The translations under genes were made by a program, and so were the position numbers. A stretch of DNA of 64,000 nt from Streptomyces griseochromogenes (GTDB lineage Bacteria; Actinomycetota; Actinomycetes; Streptomycetales; Streptomycetaceae), in the NCBI RefSeq assembly GCF_001542625.1, contig NZ_CP016279.1:3720001-3784000 (forward strand), given 5' to 3'. Below are positions 29,781-37,825 of this stretch, piece after piece. Position 1 is the first letter of the stretch. Every line of letters begins with the position of its first letter. The notes under the pieces are model-generated. The model was given only the letters and a program-made list of their open reading frames with translations, made no database searches and had not been told where the DNA came from.

Positions 29781-29835
29781 GCAGGACTGTGCCGTAGGGC
29801 AGGCAGCAGGACATGGGGAACCCGCACGGTCCTGC
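29781..29835. terminator. Imperfect inverted repeat between convergent units
   Basis: GCAGGACTGTGC (29781-29792) and GCACGGTCCTGC (29824-29835) can pair over 12 bases with one G-U pair and a 31-base interior. It sits between the binding-protein gene (plus) and the DUF1684 gene (minus). Confidence 0.45.
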
Positions 29836-29880
29836 GAGCGCGACTGCACACCGGCCCGAAGCATCCGGTGGAGACGCTCG

Positions 29881-30768
29881 TCAGGAGTGAGCCGGGCGGG
29901 GGAACGGGTTCCCGGCCGCCGTCACCTCGGCCGGTATCTCGGCCGAGGACCCGCCGCGCTCCCGGGGGATCTTCTGACCCGCCTCGATCGCGACCGGCAG
30001 CCGGTTCTCGGCCGGTGGCAGCGGGCAGGTGGCCAGGTCCGTGTAGGCGCACGGCAGGTTCGCGGCGCGGTTGAAGTCCAGGACGACCGTGCCGTCGGCG
30101 GCCGGCGGCTCGACGGCCAGGACCCGGTTGGCGGCGTAGGTGGTGACGCCGGAGGTCGCGTCGGTGAACAGCACCATCAGCTGGCCGGCACCCTGTCCGG
30201 GAAATGCCGTCAGGGACAGCTGACGCCCGTGGAGCTCGAACTCGATCCTGCCCGGAGCGCCGTACACGTGCTCAAGGCCCTCGACGGCCGCGCCCACGGT
30301 GGTCGGCCGCGGCTCGTCGAAGGGGACGTACTGGCCCGTCACGGCCCAGCGCGGGTCGGGGGCGTAGGCGGGTGTTCCGGTGAAGGCGGTGCGCAGCGGC
30401 GCGTCCGGGTGCCGGGGGCGCACGATGTCATGGCCGCCGCGCTTGGCGACCTCGATGACGGCGTCTCCCCAGGCCGCGTCGACGCCGCCGCGTTCGGGAA
30501 GCACGCCGAAGCGGTGTTCACCGCGCACCGGCGTTCCGTCGACGACCAGTTCTTCTCCGTCGTCGAGATGTACGACGACCCCGTCGCGGCCGGTGTGCCA
30601 CGCACCGGGCGCGTCGGGGAAGCGCTGCGGCCGGTCGTCGAGCCAGTGCAGGCCGGTGATGGCCAGGAACCCGTGCGGGTCGGCGAGCCTGGCCTCCTGG
30701 GTGCGGTACCAGTCCAGCCAGTCCTCGGTGAATGCCTGGAGGTCCGCCGTGGCGATCTCAGTGGTCAT
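29881..30768 (-). CDS. DUF1684 family protein
   Basis: 295-aa cytoplasmic protein. The start ATG 30768 (MTTEIATADLQAFTEDWLDW) is preceded by AAGGAGAA on the minus strand. The family hallmark near the C-terminus, VVLDFNRAANLPCAYTDLAT followed by CPLPPAENRLPVAIEAGQK, is clear, as is the N-terminal LTGLHWL-type block FLAITGLHWLDDRPQRF. DUF1684 proteins are common in actinobacteria and have no established biochemical role. It is likely cotranscribed after the LLM oxidoreductase gene (79 bases apart, same strand). Confidence 0.87.
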   Translation of the reverse strand: MTTEIATADLQAFTEDWLDWYRTQEARLADPHGFLAITGLHWLDDRPQRFPDAPGAWHTGRDGVVVHLDDGEELVVDGTPVRGEHRFGVLPERGGVDAAWGDAVIEVAKRGGHDIVRPRHPDAPLRTAFTGTPAYAPDPRWAVTGQYVPFDEPRPTTVGAAVEGLEHVYGAPGRIEFELHGRQLSLTAFPGQGAGQLMVLFTDATSGVTTYAANRVLAVEPPAADGTVVLDFNRAANLPCAYTDLATCPLPPAENRLPVAIEAGQKIPRERGGSSAEIPAEVTAAGNPFPRPAHS

Positions 30769-30846
30769 GAGTTCTCCTTGGTCACGCGAGGCTCGGCCTC
30801 GCACAGGGGTGCAGGGCATCTGCCGGCCGACGTCCGATGGGCTCAC

Positions 30847-31770
30847 TCATCCGGCCAGTTCGCCGAGGAGTGCCCACGTGCGTCGGCGGGCCGCTTCTCC
30901 CGCGATCTCGGTGCCCGAGAACACGACCTCGGTGGCGCCGGCGTCACGGTATCGTCGCACTTCGGCTTCGACCGCCTTCTCGTTCCCGATCACGGCCACG
31001 TCGGCGGCCCGGCGGCCGCCGGAGAGTTCGATGACCCGCGCGTAGGACGGGATCTGTTCGTAGAACGCGAGGTTGTCGGTGACCTTCGCCCGCACCGCAT
31101 CCACGTCGTCCGTGACCACGCCGGGTACCAGAGCCACGATCCTTGGCGCGGGACGGCCGACGGCCTCGGCCGCGGCGGTCAGTGCGGGAACGATGTGTTC
31201 CGCCAAGGCGCGCGGTCCCGCCAGATACGGAAGGATCCCGTCCGCCAGCTCACCGCTGACCCGCAGCGCCTGCGGCCCCATCGCGGCGACCAGCACGGGG
31301 ACACCGCTCTCGGCGCCCGGTACACGCGCCGGGACCGGGGTGGTGGCGGTGAGCAGCTCACCGTGGAAGTCGGCCGTGCCGGTCTGTGTCAACTGCCTGA
31401 GTGCGATGAGGAATTCACGCAGACGGGCGATGGGGCGCTCGAAGGGCAGGCCGAAGCCGGTCTCCGTCAGCAGTTTGGTGCCCAGGGCCAGACCGAGGTG
31501 GTAGCGGCCGTGCGTCGCGGCCTGGGCCGTCTGGGCCTGGCTGGAGACGAGCAGTGGGTGCCGGCCGAAGACGGGGATCGCGGAGGTGCCCACATGCAGT
31601 CCGGGCACCGCGCGCCCGACGATCGCGGCGAGCTGGGGTGAGTCCGCGCCGAAGGTCTGGCCGAACCAGGCCGACCGCAGACCGGCGGCCGCGGCCTCCT
31701 GGGCCTGCTGCACGGTGGCGTCGACCTGGTTCCGCGCGTCGGACGCGTTGATGGCTACTCCAACAGTCAT
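30847..31770 (-). CDS. LLM-class (luciferase-like) flavin/F420-dependent oxidoreductase
   Basis: 307-aa TIM-barrel oxidoreductase. The start ATG 31770 (MTVGVAINASDARNQVDATV) is chosen over ATG 31803. Family features: AGLRSAWFGQTFGADSPQLA, GTSAIPVFGRHPLLVSSQAQ, HGRYHLGLALGTKLLTETGF and VPVLVAAMGPQALRVSGELA, typical of actinobacterial TIGR03564-like F420-dependent members. It reduces or oxygenates an unknown small molecule with reduced F420 or FMN. It heads a two-gene unit with the DUF1684 protein and diverges from the dioxygenase-like gene. Confidence 0.83.
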   Translation of the reverse strand: MTVGVAINASDARNQVDATVQQAQEAAAAGLRSAWFGQTFGADSPQLAAIVGRAVPGLHVGTSAIPVFGRHPLLVSSQAQTAQAATHGRYHLGLALGTKLLTETGFGLPFERPIARLREFLIALRQLTQTGTADFHGELLTATTPVPARVPGAESGVPVLVAAMGPQALRVSGELADGILPYLAGPRALAEHIVPALTAAAEAVGRPAPRIVALVPGVVTDDVDAVRAKVTDNLAFYEQIPSYARVIELSGGRRAADVAVIGNEKAVEAEVRRYRDAGATEVVFSGTEIAGEAARRRTWALLGELAG

Positions 31771-32020
31771 GCCAGTCAGAACGGGCGCCCGCCGGACCCG
31801 CATTCCAGTCCGCGTGTGACAGCTTCTTGTCAGTCATGTGTACAGGAGCCGTACCTCCCCGCAGCAGAGGCGCATCACCCCCGTCACCGTCACCGAGAAC
31901 GGTCGGCCCACCTTCAGCGCGACGGCGCGGACGCGGCGCCGGTGGTGGGTTTCGTAACGCGGTGGCTTCGTGGGTCGTCCGTGCGATCCCGTGGGTCGTC
32001 ACCGGCGACATGCTCACACC

Positions 32021-32824
32021 ATGACTGACATCCCCCACCACAACACCGCGGAACCGCAGCGCGACCCCGAGCCGTCGGACGTTCCCGCGGGTGCCACCCG
32101 CAGGTCCGTCATAGCCGGCCTGGGCGGCGCCACCCTCGGAGTGGCCGCGCTGGGTCTCGCCGCCACGCGGGCGACCGCCGCCACCGAGCACCACGCCGTG
32201 GCCCGGCCGGCCGTCGCCTGCGTCCTCACGCCCGAGCAGACCGAGGGGCCGTACTACCTGGACCTGGAGACGGTCCGCAAGAACATCACAGAGGGGAAGG
32301 CGGGCGTTCCGCTGACCCTTCGCGTGACGGTGGTCGACGCGGCGACCTGCGCCCCGCTGCCCCGGACGGCGGTCGACATCTGGCACTGCGACGCCCTCGG
32401 CGTCTACTCCGGTTATGTCGCCGGAGGTTCCACCCCGGACACCACCTTCCTGCGCGGCGTGCAGCTGACCGACTCCGCCGGTGTCGCGGAGTTCACCACC
32501 GTCTACCCCGGCTGGTACGTCGGCCGGGCCCTCCACATCCATGTCAAGACGCATGCGGGAGGCACCGTGTCGGGAGGGACGTACCACGGCGGCCACGTGT
32601 CCCATACGGGCCAGCTCTACTTCCCCGAGGCGTACAACACCAGGATCGCCGCCCTGACCCCGTACCGGAACAACACGGCCACCCGCACGCTCAACGCACG
32701 GGACGGCATCTACCGCAACGGCGGGTCCTCGACCCTGCTGACCCTCACCCAGGCAGGCAGCGACCTCGGCCAGGGAGTGACCGGAACCGTCGTCCTCGGT
32801 ATCGACCCCGCCGCCACACCCTGA
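32021..32824 (+). CDS. Secreted intradiol ring-cleavage dioxygenase-like protein
   Basis: 267-aa protein. The start ATG 32021 was chosen; the N-terminus has a Tat-type signal ATRRSVIAGLGGATLG with the twin Arg at residues 27-28. The mature part is the catalytic fold of intradiol dioxygenases. EQTEGPYYLDL and VDIWHCDALGVYSGY precede the Fe(III)-ligand region YPGWYVGRALHIHVKTH; two Tyr and two His in these blocks match the non-haem iron site. Exported versions are widespread in Streptomyces and may act on catechol-type aromatics outside the cell. The N-terminal catechol-dimerisation domain is absent. Confidence 0.87.
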   Translation: MTDIPHHNTAEPQRDPEPSDVPAGATRRSVIAGLGGATLGVAALGLAATRATAATEHHAVARPAVACVLTPEQTEGPYYLDLETVRKNITEGKAGVPLTLRVTVVDAATCAPLPRTAVDIWHCDALGVYSGYVAGGSTPDTTFLRGVQLTDSAGVAEFTTVYPGWYVGRALHIHVKTHAGGTVSGGTYHGGHVSHTGQLYFPEAYNTRIAALTPYRNNTATRTLNARDGIYRNGGSSTLLTLTQAGSDLGQGVTGTVVLGIDPAATP

Positions 32825-32987
32825 CGCACCCGAACGCCTGCGGTGGCCGGCCCCGCCACGGTGTCGGCCATCGCATCCGTGACGGCGGCCGCTCCGCTCC
32901 CGCCGAAGCCGGCCGGCGCGGTTTTCGCGGAGACACATGGCTGAAGGCGATGGTTTCGTTCCCGGGCGGTGCGGCCAGGAATCGGGG

Positions 32988-35447
32988 ATGAGCCGGAGTC
33001 GAACATGTGAGGTGTGCGGTGCGGCGCTGATCGTGAGGCCGCACGGGGGCCGGCCGGCTCGATACTGCTCCAGCGCCTGCCGGCAGCGGGCGATGCGGCG
33101 ACGGGCCGCTTCGGGTACCACGCCCGCGGACTCGACGGCCGGTAGGAGCGCCCTGCCGCCGACGCTCGACTCCTTCGTCGGCCGGCGGCACGAACTGTCG
33201 GGCCTGCGCACCCTCCTGAGGAGCTCGCGCCTCCTCACACTGACCGGTGCGGGCGGTGTGGGCAAGACCCGGCTGGCGCTCGAGTTCGCCAAGGGATTAC
33301 CGAAGCGCTTCGCACGAGTCGACCTCGTGGAACTCGCCTCGCTCCAGGACGGCGCGCTGCTGACGCAGTCCCTGGCCGCTGCGCTGGGGGTGGGCGAACG
33401 AGCGGGCCGGACCGGCGTCGACGTGCTGGTCCGGGCGATCGGTGACGCCTCCCGGGTGCTGATTCTGGACAACTGCGAGCACCTGGCCGAGCCGTGCGCC
33501 CGGCTCGCGGCGACCTTGCTGGGCCGCTGCCCCCGGCTGCGGATCCTGGCCACCAGCCGGGAGGCCCTGAGGGTGCCCGGAGAGACCGTGTTCCGGGTCG
33601 GCGAGCTGTCCCTGCCGCCGGCCGACGCCGGAGACGATGTGACGGCCCTCATGCGGTCCGATGCCGTACGGCTCTTCGTCGACCGCGCCGCGAGCAACTC
33701 CCCGGGGTTCACGCTGCACCGCGGCAACGGCCACCTGGTGGCCGAGATCTGCCGGCGCCTGGACGGTCTGACACTCGCCGTCGAACTCGCGGCCCGCCAC
33801 GTCGGTTCGCTCGCGCTGAGCGACATCCTGGCAGGGCTGGACGACCGGTTCTCCCAGCTGGACCTGCTGACCGGGGGAAGCAGAACCGGACCCCCACGCC
33901 ACAGCGGGCTCGCCGCAGCGGTCGACTGGAGCCATCGGCTGCTGGATCCGGCCGAGCAGGCGGTCTTCCGGCGTCTCTCGGTCCTGGTCGGCGGGTTCGA
34001 CGTGACCGCCGCGCAAACAGTCTGCGCCGGTGGCGGCATAGGCCGGCGGCAGGTCCTCCGCATCCTGTGCGCCCTGGAAGCGAAGTCGCTCGTCGTACGT
34101 CTGCCGGGAGAGACGGCGCCCACCCGCTTCAGACAGTTGAGCGCCATCCGTGCCTGTGCCCTGGACCGTCTGCGCGCCTCCGGCGAGCTGTACGCCACCT
34201 TGCGCCGGGCGCTCGCGTGGCTGACCGAGCTGGCCGAACGGGGTCGCGGGGACGTGTTCGCCGACCAGGCCGGCAGCCCGCTGGCGGCGGAACGGGACAA
34301 TCTCGCCTCGGTACTGGCCCGCAGCGCCGGCCACGGCGATGCCGTACGGGTGCGGCTGACACTGGAGCTGGCGCGTGTGCACTACCAGCAGGAGCAGCCG
34401 TCGGCCGCCCGTGCGCTGCTCACCGGACTGCTGCGGGGAGCCGGGGGCCGGGCGCTGGGCGGGCAGGTACCGGCGCTCGCCGCACGAGTGGCCTGCCAGC
34501 AGGCCGATCTGGACGAGGCACTGCGCCTGGGCGAGCAGGCGGTGCGGAGCGAGCGGATGCGCCGTGACGCCGCCGGACTGGCCAACGCCCTGGACGCCCG
34601 GGCGGCGGCGCGGCTGTGCCGCGGTGAGTTCGCCGAGGCCGTCGCGGATCTCAGGGAGTGCCTGGAGGCCGTCGCTTCCCCCGGCAGGCCACAGGACACC
34701 GCTTGGTGCACCCATCACCTGGCCTGGGCGCTGCTTCAGGCCGGCGGGGAGCTGGAGGCCGACGAACTGATGTCACGGTGTCTGCCCGTGCTGAGGCGGC
34801 AAGCGCCGTGGCCCCGCACCGCGGCCGCCCTGCACACCGCGGGGGCCGTACGGCTGGCCCTGGGGCGTCTGCGCAGCGCGGAAACCCTGTTCGCCGAGGT
34901 GCTGCGGATCGCTCCAGGGGCCAGTTTCCATGCTCTGTACCCCGTGGAGGGCCTGGCTCTCGTGGCCGCGGAGAGCGGCGACATGCAGCGTGCGCTGCGG
35001 CTGTACGAGGCGAGCGTGCAGGCGCGGCGCCGCCTGGACACCGAACCCGAGGCTCCCTGGCGGCACAGGATGGAACAGGCGGCGGCGCGTGCCCGGACAC
35101 GGCTGTCGGCAGCGGCGCAGGAGGCTGCCGTCGCCGGTGCCCGTGGGCTGTGCGGAGAGCGGCTGGTCGCGTACGCGCTCGGCGCGGGGAGCGGCAAGGA
35201 CCGGACGGGGCGCGATGTCCGGGCCGCCGACGAGCGGCTCCGGCTCACCGTGAGGGAGTCCACGGTGGCCGAACTCGTCGCCGAAGGGCTGACCAACCGG
35301 CAGATCGCGGACCGGCTCGGCCTTTCGATCCACACGGTCGCCACGCACCTGGACAAGATCCGCGACAAGCTGGGCCTCCGCTCTCGCACGCAGATCGCAC
35401 TGTGGGCAGTCGCACGGACCGAGGATGGGTGCACAGCCCGGCGGTGA
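32988..35447 (+). CDS. LuxR-family regulator with N-terminal zinc-finger-like motif and ATPase domain
   Basis: 819-aa LAL-like regulator. ATG 32988 is preferred (AGGA eight bases upstream); ATG 32937 would add 17 residues. The N-terminus has a Cys4 motif (CEVC ... RYCSSACRQRA, Cys 7/10/27/31). From ~residue 60: DSFVGRRHELSGL, Walker A LTGAGGVGKTRLAL, Walker B VLILDNCEHL and ILATSREALRVPGE, as in NB-ARC/AfsR-type ATPases. TPR-like helices follow. The C-terminal HTH is VAELVAEGLTNRQIADRLGL with SIHTVATHLDKIRDKLG. Such proteins switch on gene clusters in response to ATP and ligand; the target is unknown. Confidence 0.87.
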   Translation: MSRSRTCEVCGAALIVRPHGGRPARYCSSACRQRAMRRRAASGTTPADSTAGRSALPPTLDSFVGRRHELSGLRTLLRSSRLLTLTGAGGVGKTRLALEFAKGLPKRFARVDLVELASLQDGALLTQSLAAALGVGERAGRTGVDVLVRAIGDASRVLILDNCEHLAEPCARLAATLLGRCPRLRILATSREALRVPGETVFRVGELSLPPADAGDDVTALMRSDAVRLFVDRAASNSPGFTLHRGNGHLVAEICRRLDGLTLAVELAARHVGSLALSDILAGLDDRFSQLDLLTGGSRTGPPRHSGLAAAVDWSHRLLDPAEQAVFRRLSVLVGGFDVTAAQTVCAGGGIGRRQVLRILCALEAKSLVVRLPGETAPTRFRQLSAIRACALDRLRASGELYATLRRALAWLTELAERGRGDVFADQAGSPLAAERDNLASVLARSAGHGDAVRVRLTLELARVHYQQEQPSAARALLTGLLRGAGGRALGGQVPALAARVACQQADLDEALRLGEQAVRSERMRRDAAGLANALDARAAARLCRGEFAEAVADLRECLEAVASPGRPQDTAWCTHHLAWALLQAGGELEADELMSRCLPVLRRQAPWPRTAAALHTAGAVRLALGRLRSAETLFAEVLRIAPGASFHALYPVEGLALVAAESGDMQRALRLYEASVQARRRLDTEPEAPWRHRMEQAAARARTRLSAAAQEAAVAGARGLCGERLVAYALGAGSGKDRTGRDVRAADERLRLTVRESTVAELVAEGLTNRQIADRLGLSIHTVATHLDKIRDKLGLRSRTQIALWAVARTEDGCTARR

Positions 35448-35567
35448 GCACCTGGAAAACGGGAGAAGCCCAAGGGGGGCTGCCTGCATCTCCATTCATG
35501 CCGGGCCTGCCTGTCGTGACACAGATGTCGATGTGGTTCCGCCGCGCGTCTCCATACCCTGGTCCGG

Positions 35568-36128
35568 ATGACGTGTACGAGTCAGATCGAAGGTCCGCTA
35601 CCGGCGCAGCGTCAGCTGGTCACACGTCGCCTGTGCCGCGACGTCGGCGCGGTCGTGGCCGCCGTCCACTACCGCCGGTCACCCGGGCATCCCTTCCCGG
35701 CCCCGTACGACGACTGCCTGGCCGCGGCCCGCCACGTCGCCGACAGCGTCACGGACTACGGGGCGCGACGTGATCGCCTGGCCGTGGCGGGTGACAGTGC
35801 GGGCGCCAATCTCGCCGCCGTGATCGCCCAGACCTTCCGCGACGAGCACCGCCCGCTGGCCGCCCAGCTCCTGGCCTACCCGCCGACCGATTCCGACGGG
35901 GACTACCCGTCTCGCACCCAGAACGCCACCGGGTACATGCTCACCAGCGAGAACATCGCCGACATCCAGTACCTCTACGCCGGGAACGACCCCGTCGTAG
36001 TCACTACGAACACCTCGCCGCCGGCGGCTTCCAGGCTCATACACGGCTTCCTGAACATGTTCCCCGTCTCCGCCCGTGCCCACGCCGCTACTGCCGAACT
36101 GTTCGCTCAGCTCGAACAGCGCCTCTGA
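35568..36128 (+). pseudogene. Degenerate alpha/beta hydrolase (HSL-type esterase) remnant
   Basis: The 186-codon frame retains VGAVVAAVHYRRSPGHPFPA, PYDDCLAAARHVADSVTDYG and the nucleophile elbow VAGDSAGANLAAVIA with its catalytic Ser. However, the N-terminal HGGG oxyanion block is missing. After TGYMLTSENIADIQYLYAGN the frame jumps to RLIHGFLNMFPVSARAHAAT, so the segment with the catalytic Asp is gone. Normal family members are ~300 aa. It is therefore probably a dead gene shortened at the 5' end and by an internal deletion. It is the first sign of accessory, decaying DNA before the panD island. Confidence 0.7.
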
Positions 36129-36410
36129 CAACCAGCCGTGTCACCGCGAGGAGTGGGCCGACCTCGTCCGTGGCGTTGTGAGGGCTGCCGGAATCGCGCT
36201 CGACGGTGATCCGGACGGCTGGCGCTGGATCGTCGTCCTCCACGCTCTGGGCCGATCACGCTCTGAGCCGATCCATGTGGCCGCCTCGAAAGCGCACGGC
36301 TGCCTGCGGACCGCGTGCGGGCCCTCCGCTCGCATACCGTGTCCGGAGCCGTTGCCCCCGGTGTGCGCATGCCGCTGTGGCCGCGGTGGTGCCTCGTCTG
36401 CCGGCGCCTC

Positions 36411-36513
36411 GAAAGGGCGCACCGCGGTCGTCACGGGCGCGGGCAGCGGGATCAGGCCCGCCACCGCGCTGCGCCTCGCCGCCGGTTCCGGCCCGGGATC
36501 TTGGTCGGTCTGA
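36411..36513 (+). pseudogene. Fragment of a short-chain dehydrogenase N-terminus
   Basis: In one frame the sequence GRTAVVTGAGSGIRPATALR gives the beta1-TGxxxGIG nucleotide-binding start of an SDR enzyme (expected TGAGSGIGRATALRLA), with the third Gly altered to Arg, then breaks up and stops. Nothing else of an SDR is present. It is a degraded fragment within the 36129-36793 stretch, which holds no intact gene. Confidence 0.55.
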
Positions 36514-36793
36514 GGGTCGGGTGGCGAAGCACCGCTGTGGTGATCGTCACGAGGGTTCTCGGGGGCCATTGCGTACGCTGTTCCCGGTAGTACGGGGGCC
36601 CGCCCGGGGGTGATGCCGACCCCGAGCAGCCCGTCCGATCGCCTGATGCCTCTCCAGGGAAGTCAGCGCTCGGTCAGCATCAGTCCTGAAGAATCTGGGG
36701 AGAGCTGCCCGAACACGCGACTGACTGTAAGGTGTGGAAACAGCCCTTGAACTGCAAGAACGCAGGCAGGGAGCTCAATTCAGGGAGTTCTGA
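36514..36793 (+). other. Duplicated panD leader region (left copy)
   Basis: From about 36668 this DNA is related to the sequence upstream of the intact panD at ~53985-54211. Both share GGTCAGCATCAGT, a GCCCTTGA-n-CTGCAA block and GGCAGGGAGC. The left copy ends in TTCTGAATG at the start of the panD fragment. No gene is seen in 36514-36793. Confidence 0.55.
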
Positions 36794-36826
36794 ATGCTGC
36801 GCACCATGTTCAAGTCCAAGATCTAG
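36794..36826 (+). pseudogene. panD: First ten codons of panD followed by a stop (left junction of the island)
   Basis: ATG 36794 encodes MLRTMFKSKI and then TAG (36824-36826). The intact panD at 54212 encodes [20 protein letters not shown]. The fragment is thus the exact start of panD cut after codon 10, with its own leader region still upstream. This is what remains at one end when an element inserts inside a gene's 5' end. Confidence 0.85.
36807..36823 (+). repeat. Left 17-bp att core
   Basis: TGTTCAAGTCCAAGATC, identical to 54225-54241. In both copies it spans panD codons 5-10. Bases on either side differ (CA before and TAG after at left; TC before and CAT after at right), so it marks the crossover. 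Confidence 0.8.
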
Positions 36827-36844
36827 TGTTTGGGTGTTTTTGCA

Positions 36845-36890
36845 GGTCAGAGGCTTGATGGCCTCGCTCGGGTCAGCAAACGGTCAGCAT
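36845..36890 (+). repeat. GGTCAG repeats inside the left end of the island
   Basis: GGTCAG (36845), GGTCAGCAAAC (36871) and GGTCAGCAT (36882) lie within 46 bases. The right end has GGTCAGTAT (53979) and GGTCAGCAT (53990). Spaced direct repeats near both att cores are typical of arm-type integrase sites. Function is inferred. Confidence 0.5.
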
Positions 36891-37106
36891 TGGGCGCGGG
36901 AGCGTCCCAGCTTGCTGACCAGCTGGCCGTCATGACGGGCGACCGGGACACAGGCGCCTGACTCTCGCTTGAGACGTTCGCTGCATGCCTCGACAGCTCG
37001 TCCGCGGCGTGGATCCTGAGTGAGTGGGCTGCGTTCGGGGCCGAAGCGGCGTGCCTTATGGATGCCGCCTGCCCCCTCCGGCCGCTGTCGCCACCTCGCC
37101 CGCCCC

Positions 37107-37316
37107 GGTGTCGTTCTCGTCCACTGCGCCGGCGTCATGGGCCTCGGCTTCGACACCGTCGTCATTCCCGACGCCGGGACCGAAGCCGCAGTCCACTCCA
37201 CCGCGGCGGCCCTCCGCGTGACCTGTTGCATCACGATCACCCGCGCCCGCAAGCGGGGCTGGTCCTCGGTCGGCAGGGCAGCCGGTTGCCGCACCACCCG
37301 GGGGCTGCACGGGTAG
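37107..37316 (+). pseudogene. Remnant of a UvrD/Rep-family helicase C-terminus
   Basis: One frame reads VVLVHCAGVMGLGFDTVVIP, recalling motif V of UvrD helicases (TxHxxKGLEFDxVxIP), then AAVHSTAAALRVTCCITITR and ARKRGW, recalling motif VI (LxYVAxTRARxxLW). The conserved Lys-Gly-Leu-Glu is altered to Met-Gly-Leu-Gly and the rest of the helicase is missing. It is therefore a broken end of a helicase gene at the left flank of the island. Nothing else convincing is seen in 36891-37462. Confidence 0.55.
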
Positions 37317-37462
37317 GCCATGATGCGCCAAGGGGTCCTTGCACTATGAGCGTCCACGGTGTGAGGTGTCCGAGGGAAGGGCGGGCGGCGCCCGACCCGT
37401 ACGTACGACAGGGGAGCCCCGTATCCACCGTTCCGCCGCCTCCCAGCAGCGATACTGGATGC

Positions 37463-37825
37463 ATGGATACGACGATCACAGCCCCCCGTGCCGAGGTGCT
37501 GCGAGACCGCTACCGCAGCCGACTGCCCGAGTGCTTGCAGGAGCTGGCCGGCCCCGTCGAGGGCAACGTGGATCTGCCGCTCCACATCGTCTGGTCCGGG
37601 AGGACGAGCTACAGTCTGGACCGTCCGAAGTCCCGCATGACGCTCTACCGGACCGTCCTCGCAGAAGGACTGAGTGAGGACCTGGTGGTTCTCCTGCACC
37701 ACCGGCTGCTCACCGAGCAGTGGCCCGTGCTGCGGCGCTTGATCAGTCCCTACATCCGCGAGGTCTGGGAGGACGCCTTCCCCGAGCTCCTCCGCACCGG
37801 TCTCGCTGACACGACCGCCGCGTGA
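37463..37825 (+). CDS. 120-aa partner of the AbiEii-type nucleotidyltransferase (unknown family)
   Basis: 120-aa soluble protein from ATG 37463. No domain is recognised with confidence. It contains PLHIVWSGRTSYSLDRPKSR followed by MTLYRTVLAEGLSEDLVVLL, a pattern of a short beta-region and then helices. It ends with GTG/TGA overlap (4 bases) into the nucleotidyltransferase gene, so the two proteins are made together. In AbiE-type systems the gene before the nucleotidyltransferase toxin encodes an antitoxin (AbiEi), usually a ~200-aa winged-helix protein; this one is shorter and does not show that fold to the eye. Antitoxin or neutraliser role is an inference from gene order. Confidence 0.7.
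   Translation: MDTTITAPRAEVLRDRYRSRLPECLQELAGPVEGNVDLPLHIVWSGRTSYSLDRPKSRMTLYRTVLAEGLSEDLVVLLHHRLLTEQWPVLRRLISPYIREVWEDAFPELLRTGLADTTAA

Noticed and set aside
36884..37702. 272-codon minus-strand frame at the left end of the island
   Set aside because: It covers the plus-strand UvrD remnant and the first half of the 37463 gene, has no recognisable motif and no ribosome site.
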